DNA from: a virus
Strand: one strand, 5' to 3'
Virus record (IMG/VR): IMGVR_UViG_3300028837_001890
Coordinates: 1 to 57,735 of that record
Length of the DNA stretch: 57,735 nucleotides
Below are positions 35,703-43,345 of the stretch, piece after piece (the first letter of the stretch is position 1; each line of letters begins with the position of its first letter). The notes beneath the pieces are model-generated. The model saw only the letters and a list, made by a program, of their open reading frames with translations, had not been told where the DNA came from and did no database searches. The position numbers and the translations under genes were made by a program.

Positions 35703-37286
35703 CTAAATTCTACTTTTATTTTTACAAAAAGCAGTATTTTCAGTATTTTCTTTTAACTTTTTATGTTCTGCATTTGATAGAATAATAGCCTCTTTTAATT
35801 GTCTATTCTCTTCATTATCTGCCTTTTCTTTTTTATTTAATTTTTTCACTTTTGATAACATTTTCTTCGCAGGCAAATGCAAAAGATTAAAAATAGTAAC
35901 AACAGAACTTTTATATTCTTTTCTTTGTTCTTTTGTCATTGCATGAGGGTTTTTTCCTTTATATATACTTTTTTGTAAATATTGTCGTCGCTTTTTCCTT
36001 TTTTTCTCTGCTCGTAGACTTATAGTGACTTTTACATGAAGTTTTATAGCTGATAAAACGTCGAATACTTTGCCAATAAAGCGTTTAATGGGGTTAGAGC
36101 TGTAAATCCATTCTTTACTACGCTCTTTTATTACAATAGCCTTTGCTTCTACTGGTTCTGCTTTTTTTTCTTCGAATAAGTGTTTGTACTTTTCATGATT
36201 GTGAAACCGTTCTAACTCGTTTAACTCATTATTTAATATTCCTGCTAAAGGAGTGTTTGGGAATTTATTAGTCTTATTGCAATTACGAAAATCCTCAATA
36301 ATCTTTGAATGCGTTTTCTTAATACTCTTTTTATTATTCTTATACTTAACTTTTATATAGTTTCGTATTTTCTTTCTGTAAAAAACCATACTTTCATTAT
36401 CACATTCTTTGTTTGGATTATATTTTATGCACAAATCGCCAAATATTAAAATTTTTGCTAGCTCGTTTTTCCCATATTTTGAAGCCATAGTCTCTGCTAT
36501 ACTTTCTATAAACTCATAATTTTTAAAATCAAATGCAAGTTTAAATAATGATCTTATGTTATCTGACTTATTTTTTGCAATAACTTCTTTTGCAATAACT
36601 TCTTTTGTATCCTTTTCTTTTGTATCCTTTGCGAATTTTTGATGACAAATGACTCTCCATTGTAGAATATTTCGACCATAACAATCCTCTTTTAAACCTT
36701 TTCTGTCTTTTACATCAGAAGCCAAAAAATTATTTTTAATAACTTTCTCATAAAATACTTTTAATGTAAATTTCTGTCTATATTCTACAAAACTCTTAAT
36801 AGTGCTATCTAATTCTTTTATAGCTCCTTTCCCGTAAATTTCTTTGAGCGTTTCTACATCATTCTTAATATTCTTCAGTGATTTTACACGCCAATTCTGT
36901 TTAAAATCACGTTTAAATTCATAGGCACGCCGTCTATACTTCTTATTGGGGTTTTTTAAATTAACTACAATTACTTCTTTATAAAATCTTATCAATACAT
37001 AGTTCAAAGCACTATAATTAGTGTTTTTAAAAAATTTTATGAGTGGACTTAGATAATAATACATAAGGTAATCAGATAAGACTCTATCACCACCATAAAA
37101 AATATCCTTAAGCACTTTTACAGCTTTATTTTTTATGTAATTATCAATAATGCCTTGTGCTATGGACTGAAGTTCACCAGTACTTTCGGCCAGAGAATTC
37201 AGCTTTGTAGGAGAAAGATATTTAAATATCTCTTCAGTTACGATTTCAGACGGCAACGCTGGAGTGTCTGTTGTTTCTAATTCCAT
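35703..37286 (-). CDS. large protein with F-box-like N-terminus, 527 aa
   Basis: Residues 10-45 read ALPSEIVTEEIFKYLSPTKL, then NSLAESTGELQSIAQGII. This follows the F-box pattern 'LPxEIxxEIFxYLSPxxLxxLAxTxxxLxxIA'. F-boxes recruit eukaryotic SKP1/cullin ubiquitin ligases. The remainder is long, basic and helical, with short duplications (AKDTKEK/KDTKEV, KEVIAKEVIAK) and a Lys/Arg-rich region at about 425-520. It may be an effector for the eukaryotic cell hosting the bacterium. No secretion signal recognised. A chance helical match cannot be excluded. Confidence 0.65.
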   Translation of the reverse strand: MELETTDTPALPSEIVTEEIFKYLSPTKLNSLAESTGELQSIAQGIIDNYIKNKAVKVLKDIFYGGDRVLSDYLMYYYLSPLIKFFKNTNYSALNYVLIRFYKEVIVVNLKNPNKKYRRRAYEFKRDFKQNWRVKSLKNIKNDVETLKEIYGKGAIKELDSTIKSFVEYRQKFTLKVFYEKVIKNNFLASDVKDRKGLKEDCYGRNILQWRVICHQKFAKDTKEKDTKEVIAKEVIAKNKSDNIRSLFKLAFDFKNYEFIESIAETMASKYGKNELAKILIFGDLCIKYNPNKECDNESMVFYRKKIRNYIKVKYKNNKKSIKKTHSKIIEDFRNCNKTNKFPNTPLAGILNNELNELERFHNHEKYKHLFEEKKAEPVEAKAIVIKERSKEWIYSSNPIKRFIGKVFDVLSAIKLHVKVTISLRAEKKRKKRRQYLQKSIYKGKNPHAMTKEQRKEYKSSVVTIFNLLHLPAKKMLSKVKKLNKKEKADNEENRQLKEAIILSNAEHKKLKENTENTAFCKNKSRI

Positions 37287-37308
37287 ATTAACGTCCTCTA
37301 AGTAAAAG

Positions 37309-37385
37309 TGGAAGCGAGGGTGGGATTTGAACCCACAACTGCTAGGTTATGAGTCTAGCTATCTACCAGGTTGATATACCTCGCT
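37309..37385 (-). tRNA. tRNA-Met (CAT), elongator type or Ile2
   Basis: Acceptor AGCGAGG/CCTCGCT perfect, loop CTCATAA, T-stem GTGGG/CCCAC with TTCAAAT loop, encoded CCA. The paired A1-U72 excludes an initiator. The anticodon stem has an A31-C39 mismatch and the discriminator is U. CAT could also be lysidine-modified tRNA-Ile. Confidence 0.9.
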
Positions 37386-37397
37386 ATATAATTTGTT

Positions 37398-37634
37398 TTA
37401 AGTTAATAAATCTATATATTCGCTTAATTCACATATAAGTTCTTCGCAAAAATCGTGTACTTCTGATATTTCATTTTCGTACTTTACTTTTTGTCGGCAT
37501 CTATCATAAATATTGCGTATTGCAAAGTATAAATCGTTACTTTTAATCATTAATTCAAAATCATTTTTAGCATCTATGTCATTTAAATCAAAAGTTAAAG
37601 TTGCTATTTTAGACGATTGTATATTCTGTGTCAT
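37398..37634 (-). CDS. conserved-looking phage protein, 78 aa
   Basis: 'ATLTFDLNDIDAKNDFELMIKSNDLYFAIRNIYDRCRQ' resembles a small helical protein found in many phages ('FELxLKAxDLYxALxxIxxxLR'), function unknown. AAGAGGGTATT before ATG. Between Fis and tRNA-Met. Confidence 0.65.
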   Translation of the reverse strand: MTQNIQSSKIATLTFDLNDIDAKNDFELMIKSNDLYFAIRNIYDRCRQKVKYENEISEVHDFCEELICELSEYIDLLT

Positions 37635-37692
37635 AGTTAATACCCTCTTAGTAATATGCTTAGTTTAATACAAAAAATATTAAAATTCTTAA

Positions 37693-37980
37693 TTATATTA
37701 TAAAACCGTGTTTTTTCATTTTATTTCTTACAGTAACTTTACCTAAACCGAGTATTTTAGCTACTTTTGTTTGATTTCCAGCGCTTATATATATAACAGC
37801 TTTTAATAAAGGTTTTTCTATTTCATTTATTAATTTATCGTATAAATTTGTGATTGTAGTAGGATCGTCAATTTTTTCAAAAAAGCATTGAAGAGATTCT
37901 TTAACAGCTGTAGTTAAAGGTATATTATGAATATTACGGAATTTTAAGTTTTCAGTTATGGTTTTTTGTGTATTATTCAT
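37693..37980 (-). CDS. fis: Fis-like nucleoid protein
   Basis: At 95 aa it is almost exactly Fis length. The core 'PLTTAVKESLQCFFEKI', 'LYDKLINEIEKPLLKAVI' and the C-terminal HTH 'GNQTKVAKILGLGKVTVRNKMKKHG' align with Fis throughout (E. coli ends [25 protein letters not shown]). Fis bends DNA and stimulates recombination, replication and promoters. In a phage it may act at its own origin or late promoter. First gene behind the promoter at 38011-38039. It implies a gammaproteobacterial-type origin. Confidence 0.88.
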   Translation of the reverse strand: MNNTQKTITENLKFRNIHNIPLTTAVKESLQCFFEKIDDPTTITNLYDKLINEIEKPLLKAVIYISAGNQTKVAKILGLGKVTVRNKMKKHGFII

Positions 37981-38010
37981 ATTAATAATCTATTTTTTTA
38001 ATTAAGATGC

Positions 38011-38039
38011 AGTATATAGCAGTTTATTTTAACTGTCAA
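38011..38039 (-). promoter_or_regulatory. sigma70 promoter of fis
   Basis: Minus-strand TTGACA-N17-TATACT, 31 bp from the fis ATG. Back to back with the plus promoter at 38058-38086. Confidence 0.85.
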
Positions 38040-38057
38040 GTATTTATTTTATTTAGT

Positions 38058-38154
38058 TTGACTTTTAATATTTAGTTTTATATCATTTAAAATGATTCAA
38101 TAATAAATTGTTTCTCTTTTTATCAGAGTAACTAACTAGTTTAGTTACTCTGAT
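38058..38154 (+). promoter_or_regulatory. plus-strand promoter with 14-bp leader hairpin
   Basis: TTGACT (38058), 17 nt, TATCAT (38081-38086). The leader then has a perfect 14-bp hairpin (38122-38135 with 38141-38154, loop CTAGT) followed by TTTT. It could act as an attenuator for the gene at 38191. Confidence 0.65.
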
Positions 38155-38190
38155 TTTAATAATAAGTTAAAAAGTATTAGTACAGGGTCG

Positions 38191-38664
38191 ATGATGTTTG
38201 AGTTTTTTGAATTAATAAATTTGGATAAAAATTACAATAAACTTACCCGAGTGCAGAAAGATTTTTGTTTGTATATAGCCAAACAGTTAATCATTAAACC
38301 ACAAACGCTTTTAAAAGATGTTAATGTCTTAAAAAAAGTTATAGCAACAGGTTTATTATCTGTAAGACAAAATTTAAAAAATAAAGAAAATACATTTATC
38401 TCTGGACAAGAAGCGATAAAAATTAATTTAAAAAATAAATATTTAGATTCTATAGAAATTAAATACGGCTTTAGTTATAAATATTGGGCGTTTCTTAACT
38501 TTTTTATGATTAATTTGAACGATGGTTTTAGTATTCCGATAGATCATAAAAACGCTAAACTTTTAATTACAGACTTTCTTCTTAAAAATATTTCACAACT
38601 GCCTAAAGATAAAACATCAAAGGAATTATATAATAAAGCCCCTAATTTTATTAAAAATGATTAG
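38191..38664 (+). CDS. hypothetical protein, 157 aa
   Basis: Unrecognised. Helical, basic, with 'RVQKDFCLYIAKQLIIKPQTLL' near the N-terminus. Two adjacent ATG codons after AGGGTCG. It has its own promoter and ends inside a terminator hairpin, so it is a single-gene unit, as regulators often are. Confidence 0.6.
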   Translation: MMFEFFELINLDKNYNKLTRVQKDFCLYIAKQLIIKPQTLLKDVNVLKKVIATGLLSVRQNLKNKENTFISGQEAIKINLKNKYLDSIEIKYGFSYKYWAFLNFFMINLNDGFSIPIDHKNAKLLITDFLLKNISQLPKDKTSKELYNKAPNFIKND

Positions 38665-38674
38665 AGGCTTTATT
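38635..38674. terminator. bidirectional terminator between convergent genes
   Basis: AAAGCCCCTAAT (38635-38646) pairs with ATTAGAGGCTTT (38660-38671) with one mismatch, and has T-rich flanks on both sides. It separates the 157-aa gene from the outer-membrane protein gene. Confidence 0.7.
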
Positions 38675-38687
38675 ACAAATAAGTAAA

Positions 38688-39284
38688 TTAACTTAAATGA
38701 TATGCGACTTCTAAATTAATTAAATCATTTATACTATCTAATTCAGTTATTTCTTTGTTTAAAGATAAATGAGTATAACGTCCTCTAATAGTTACATTAT
38801 CAAGATTAAGTTGCACTCCAGCACCATAGTTTAAACAAACTGTTCTAAAATGAGAAATATTTACACTATTAGTATAGTTATATTCTTGGTCTATTGTTAT
38901 ATAACTAATACCACCATTAGCGAAAATATCTAAATAAGAAGCGATAGACATAATCATATAAGCATCATAGTAAGCATGATATGTGTTTTTATTTTTAATT
39001 ATTGTATTACTATTTTTCCACTCTGATTTTGCTAGTTGTTGAATTCCTAATTCATGTGCGAAGTTTTTATTTAAACGCTGTCCTGCAAATAAATTATAGC
39101 CCATATATTCTTTATCTAGTTTAAAACTCATATTATTTTCTGAGTTTTTTTGAATAGCGTTATAATTAACACCTGCTCCTATATAATTACCAGTTGGTTT
39201 CTTAGTAAGTGGATGGGCATAAGCTATAGAGCTTAAAACAATAGCACCACAGGCTGTTAAAGCGCACATTAGTTTTTTATTCAT
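38688..39284 (-). CDS. outer-membrane beta-barrel protein
   Basis: A clear Sec signal peptide (MNKKLMCALTACGAIVLSSIAYA, cleavage about 23) is followed by alternating beta strands: YIGAGVNYNAI, YMGYNLFAGQRLNKNFAHELGI, YLDIFANGGISYI, VCLNYGAGVQLNL, VTIRGRYTHL. It ends with an aromatic-rich strand (INLEVAYHLS), as 8-strand OmpA/OmpW-type barrels do. At 198 aa it is a complete small barrel. It would alter the host surface, perhaps blocking superinfection or aiding symbiosis. Own promoter and terminator, the layout of a lysogenic-conversion gene. Confidence 0.85.
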   Translation of the reverse strand: MNKKLMCALTACGAIVLSSIAYAHPLTKKPTGNYIGAGVNYNAIQKNSENNMSFKLDKEYMGYNLFAGQRLNKNFAHELGIQQLAKSEWKNSNTIIKNKNTYHAYYDAYMIMSIASYLDIFANGGISYITIDQEYNYTNSVNISHFRTVCLNYGAGVQLNLDNVTIRGRYTHLSLNKEITELDSINDLINLEVAYHLS

Positions 39285-39325
39285 AATAATACCTCTTAAA
39301 AAATTAATAATTGTAAGAATTGAAT

Positions 39326-39353
39326 ATTATACTTGAAAATAAAATTTTGTAAA
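39326..39353 (-). promoter_or_regulatory. promoter of the outer-membrane protein gene
   Basis: Minus-strand TTTACA, 16-nt spacer, TATAAT. It differs from the shared early promoter set in spacer and -35. Confidence 0.65.
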
Positions 39354-39376
39354 ACTTTTTAATTTTGTATATAAAG

Positions 39377-39458
39377 TGCGGGATAAACTATAAAAATAAT
39401 TTATCCCGCAATAGGAGATTCAAAAATTGAACTTTTGAATTGGTTACAAGAACCAATT
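39377..39458. other. cluster of three hairpins upstream of the late operon
   Basis: Perfect inverted repeats at 39377-39387/39400-39410 (11 bp, TGCGGGATAAA), 39418-39425/39433-39440 (8 bp) and 39438-39445/39451-39458 (8 bp, AATTGGTT). They lie between the outer-membrane gene and the first terminase gene, where packaging sites and late promoters usually sit. A TTGGTT-N18-TTATAT near 39440-39469 is a weak promoter candidate. Confidence 0.55.
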
Positions 39459-39551
39459 AAACATTATATAGTATTATTTCTTTTTTTCTAGTGTTTTTTG
39501 TAGTATTTTATTATTTTATTATTTATTTAAATTTTTAAGTGGGTTAAAACT

Positions 39552-40370
39552 ATGACAGAGTCTCAAGACGTTTCTATTATTTACGACGATGCTTCCTCTA
39601 AGCAGCAAAGTTTTAAAAGTATAATTAGTCAATTTGAAAAACTTACTGCGTCAAAAACAACTAAAAACGAAGATAATTATAGTGTTTTTACTGATACTGC
39701 TATTAAAAGAGCTGCATTGTATTTAGAGTTTTGTAATTTTTTAAAAGAAGGTAACAAAAGAAGTAATTTTATTACGTGTAATCCGTCAATTATTTATTAT
39801 ATGATAAAAGCATACTATTTAGATAGACCAGAAGATGAGCGAGAAAAAGTTTTATCTCCTGAATATATGGTAAATGCTATAAGATTAGGAGAAGAAAAAT
39901 TACGTGATAAAAGAGCGCATATTTACAAGAGATATTGTGATCATTTAGAATTAATAAGAACTAAAACTAGTTTTTTTGAGGTTCATTATACAAAAGTAGA
40001 AAAATGGATGGATATGTATTGGACACGGCAACCGGACGATAAAAAAGATATTCGTTTTAATCCTGATTATTTACAATTAGCGTTAAGTAAAGCTTTATAC
40101 AAATTAGAGGAGTATGGAGTAGATGGTATAGATCAACAGAATAAAAAAGATTTTAATTTTTGGAAAATGCATATTCTGCATTATTCAGAGTCTATTGCGA
40201 AAGGCACTGCTGCATGGTATACAGATAAACATAAAGTTGAAACTAATCAGAATACAAGCGTTGTAAAAGATAGACTTGATAAATTAGACCTTAAAGATTT
40301 AATTGAACTTGAAAATAAATTAAATGCTGTAGCCTTAGATCATCAAAGTGATGAGACGTTAAATGACTGA
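39552..40370 (+). CDS. putative terminase small subunit
   Basis: First gene of the late operon, directly before and overlapping the large terminase by 8 nt, which is the usual place of the DNA-recognising small subunit. The 272-aa sequence is helical and lacks an obvious HTH; the C-terminal 'LDKLDLKDLIELENKLNAV' helix could be the oligomerisation or large-subunit-binding tail. The assignment rests on position. Confidence 0.6.
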   Translation: MTESQDVSIIYDDASSKQQSFKSIISQFEKLTASKTTKNEDNYSVFTDTAIKRAALYLEFCNFLKEGNKRSNFITCNPSIIYYMIKAYYLDRPEDEREKVLSPEYMVNAIRLGEEKLRDKRAHIYKRYCDHLELIRTKTSFFEVHYTKVEKWMDMYWTRQPDDKKDIRFNPDYLQLALSKALYKLEEYGVDGIDQQNKKDFNFWKMHILHYSESIAKGTAAWYTDKHKVETNQNTSVVKDRLDKLDLKDLIELENKLNAVALDHQSDETLND

Positions 40371-41814
40371 AATTCTTAGTATTACTGATAAACAGACATC
40401 ACGCGATTGTGAAAGATCTTTATTCCCATTAATTAGACAAAAAAGCTTGTATCATTTTGTTAAAACCTTTTGGAGTATTATAAATAGTACTACATTTGTA
40501 GACGAATGGTATATACAAGCTATCTGTGAACATTTAGAAGCTGTAAAAAAAAGAGACATTAAAAAGTTAGTTATTAATATTCCCCCAGGAGTCGGTAAAT
40601 CAATGTTATGCAGTGTTTATTTTCCTGTATGGTGTTGGTTAACACAGCCTAACTTAAAATTTTTAACTGGCGCTAATTCAGAAACGTTAGCTATACGTGA
40701 TACTACTAGATCACGTACTTTGATACAACATCCGGATATTACCAAGTATTGGGGGGATAAAATACGTTTACTTACTGATGAAAATCAAAAAAAATATTAT
40801 AAAAATGTTAGTAAAGGAGAAAGACATATTTTTACTACCGCTGGTAAAATAACAGGATGGCGGGCGGATCATATTATTGTTGATGATCCTATGGATAAAT
40901 CGGACGCTGAATCTAAAACTAAAACAGCAAGAATAAATGACGTTGTGTTTGATTCTTTAATGACTCGTTTAGACCCTAATGCTACTCTTACTATAGTAAT
41001 GCAGCGTTTAAGTGTAAACGACTGTACTGGATATGCTTTGAAACGAGAAGGGTGGGAGTATCTATGTTTACCTTTGGAATATGATTTAGATTTAAAATGT
41101 AAAACATCTATTTTTGTTGATCCTAGAAAAAAGGAAGGAGAAGTTTTAACTAGCCGTAAAGACCCAGTTCAAATTAAAAAAGATTTATACAAAGAAGGAG
41201 CTGCTTTACATTCTTATGATACTCAGTATCAACAGCATCCTTCTATTAAAGAAGGCGGTATTATTAAAATTTCTTATATTAAATTTTATGAGGGAGAACC
41301 AAAAGGAGAAAAATTATTTTCTTGTTGGGCTTGGGATACAGCGTCTAAAAAAGGAGAACGTAATGATTATTGTGTAGGGGTTTATATTATAGCTACTACT
41401 AAAGGTTATTTTTTAGATCGGTTATGGCGTAAAAAAGTATTTTTTCCTAAACTTAAAAAAACAGTTAAAGATTTATATGAGGAATATCCGACAGATGCTA
41501 TTTATATTGAAGATAAATCATCTGGACAGCAGTTAGTTCAAGCTTTAAATGATTCTAGTAATTATTTGCCTGTAATAGCAGTAATGCCTGGTAAAGATAT
41601 TCCGTCTTCAAAAGAAGCTCGTTTAGATTCTATATCTACAAGATTTGAAGCGGAAAAAGTATTTTTAAAAAAAGGCGATTGGAATAGAGAGGTTATTTTA
41701 GAATTGATACAATTTCCTAAGGCAAAACATGATGATATAGTAGATGCTATTAGTTTAGGAATGTGTAAAATGATTAAATTTAATAGCTCTCAACCACGAT
41801 TTCGAATTCTTTAA
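40363..41814 (+). CDS. terminase large subunit
   Basis: The DNA-packaging motor. Walker A is NIPPGVGKSML (about 73-83), Walker B IIVDDPMD (about 172), and the C-terminal RNase H-like nuclease has AWDTASKKG (about 326), IYIEDKSSGQQL and KHDDIVDAI with the metal-binding acidic residues. At 483 aa it is complete and of the Terminase_6/psiM2-like C-terminal type. It cuts concatemeric DNA and pumps it into the prohead through the portal encoded next. Confidence 0.95.
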   Translation: MTEILSITDKQTSRDCERSLFPLIRQKSLYHFVKTFWSIINSTTFVDEWYIQAICEHLEAVKKRDIKKLVINIPPGVGKSMLCSVYFPVWCWLTQPNLKFLTGANSETLAIRDTTRSRTLIQHPDITKYWGDKIRLLTDENQKKYYKNVSKGERHIFTTAGKITGWRADHIIVDDPMDKSDAESKTKTARINDVVFDSLMTRLDPNATLTIVMQRLSVNDCTGYALKREGWEYLCLPLEYDLDLKCKTSIFVDPRKKEGEVLTSRKDPVQIKKDLYKEGAALHSYDTQYQQHPSIKEGGIIKISYIKFYEGEPKGEKLFSCWAWDTASKKGERNDYCVGVYIIATTKGYFLDRLWRKKVFFPKLKKTVKDLYEEYPTDAIYIEDKSSGQQLVQALNDSSNYLPVIAVMPGKDIPSSKEARLDSISTRFEAEKVFLKKGDWNREVILELIQFPKAKHDDIVDAISLGMCKMIKFNSSQPRFRIL

Positions 41815-41829
41815 TTAGGTTAAAATATT

Positions 41830-43218
41830 ATGAAATTATTTAATAAGTTAAATTTTCTTAGAAAAGAAAAGAAAAAAAGTGCTACTGCTTTAGTAGCACA
41901 TTCAGGCACACCGCTTATAGCCCGTGAATTTTATACTGATCAATTAAATCCGTCGTTTGTTAATTTTTTACTTAATAGAGGAAGTGTTGATTTAGCTATA
42001 TTTCAGGCTTTAAGCTATTATAAAATCTGCGCTCCAATTTACATTAGTATTAATAAATTAATAAAGGAAATAAAAAATATTCAGCCTTTTTTAAAAGATA
42101 GAGTTACAAGAGATTTTGTAGACGATCATGAAATTTTAGATTTTTTAGCTGACCCAAATAACAGACAAAATTACATGGATTTTATAAATGAATTTTGTGT
42201 TTTTCTGTTTATAACAGGTAATAATTATGTAATTACACCTATTAGCAGGTTAGATAAAAAACCTTTAAGTATTTTTAATTTACAACCCCAAAATGTTAAC
42301 TCGGTAATTGGAACTGATGGGTATATAAATAGATATATTTATACTGCAAATAACACAGCTATTACTTTTGTGAGAGATAGAAATTTTAATTATATCTCTG
42401 AAGACGGTAAATTTCAGTTATATCATTTAAAGATATTTAATCCTACAAATAATAATAATACAGGTTTATCTTTATTAAATGCTGTTTGGTATGAGATTGA
42501 AATGTATATTACAGGTAATACTCATAATTTATCTTTATTAGAAAGACGGGGTAATATACCAGGTGTTTTTTCTACAAATACAAATGAGAGGTTGTCTGAA
42601 GAACAATTTATGAGATTAAAAGAACAGATTCAAATGTATTATGGAAATGCTATGAATGCTGGAAAGTCTCTTTTAGTTGATGGCGATTTAAAATATGATC
42701 AATTAGGCGGTAGCTCTAATAAAGACATGGATTATATAAAATTAAGAGGTAAAATTGAAACAAGTATTTATAATATTTTCGATATTCCTCTACCATTAAT
42801 AAGTCCTGATAGAATGACATTATCCAATATGGATAGTGCTAAACTTAGTTTATATGATAATGCAGTTTTACCATGGGCTTCAGTTATTTTCTCTTATTTA
42901 TCTGATATATTAGTACCTAAATTTGAAGGAAAAGATAGTAAACTGAATATAACTTTTAATGAAGGTACTATTACAGCGTTAGAGCCTAGACGTAATGCTA
43001 AACTTAAAGTGTTACAAAGTTCTTACATCCTTAAAGATAATGAATTACGTCAGATTATGGGTTATGTACCTGTAGAAGAAGGGGATGCTATATATAAACC
43101 TCTTAATACAGCGCCTTCGAATGAGGGGTTAGATACAGACGAAGAAGAAGATAATCAGTCAGAAATATCAGATAATAATTTAATTACTGACGAATCCGAA
43201 GAAGATGAAAAAGAATAA
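41830..43218 (+). CDS. portal protein, HK97 type
   Basis: Dodecameric ring at the capsid vertex through which DNA enters. 'FLADPNNRQNYMDFINEFCVFLFITGNNYV' and 'LKIFNPTNNNNTGLSLLNAVWYEIE' match the HK97 portal family, and 'LSNMDSAKLSLYDNAVLPW' the late helix. At 462 aa it has family length; the C-terminal 45 residues are acidic and disordered. Between terminase and protease as expected. Confidence 0.9.
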   Translation: MKLFNKLNFLRKEKKKSATALVAHSGTPLIAREFYTDQLNPSFVNFLLNRGSVDLAIFQALSYYKICAPIYISINKLIKEIKNIQPFLKDRVTRDFVDDHEILDFLADPNNRQNYMDFINEFCVFLFITGNNYVITPISRLDKKPLSIFNLQPQNVNSVIGTDGYINRYIYTANNTAITFVRDRNFNYISEDGKFQLYHLKIFNPTNNNNTGLSLLNAVWYEIEMYITGNTHNLSLLERRGNIPGVFSTNTNERLSEEQFMRLKEQIQMYYGNAMNAGKSLLVDGDLKYDQLGGSSNKDMDYIKLRGKIETSIYNIFDIPLPLISPDRMTLSNMDSAKLSLYDNAVLPWASVIFSYLSDILVPKFEGKDSKLNITFNEGTITALEPRRNAKLKVLQSSYILKDNELRQIMGYVPVEEGDAIYKPLNTAPSNEGLDTDEEEDNQSEISDNNLITDESEEDEKE

Positions 43219-43345
43219 TTATTTACGTTAAATCTCTTTACCACAGCCTTTTTTTAATATAAAGTGCAAAAATAGTTGTATTTATTAATAAATATATTGT
43301 ACCTTTGTAATTATTATGGTATAGACCTAAGGAGGATAAGAATTA

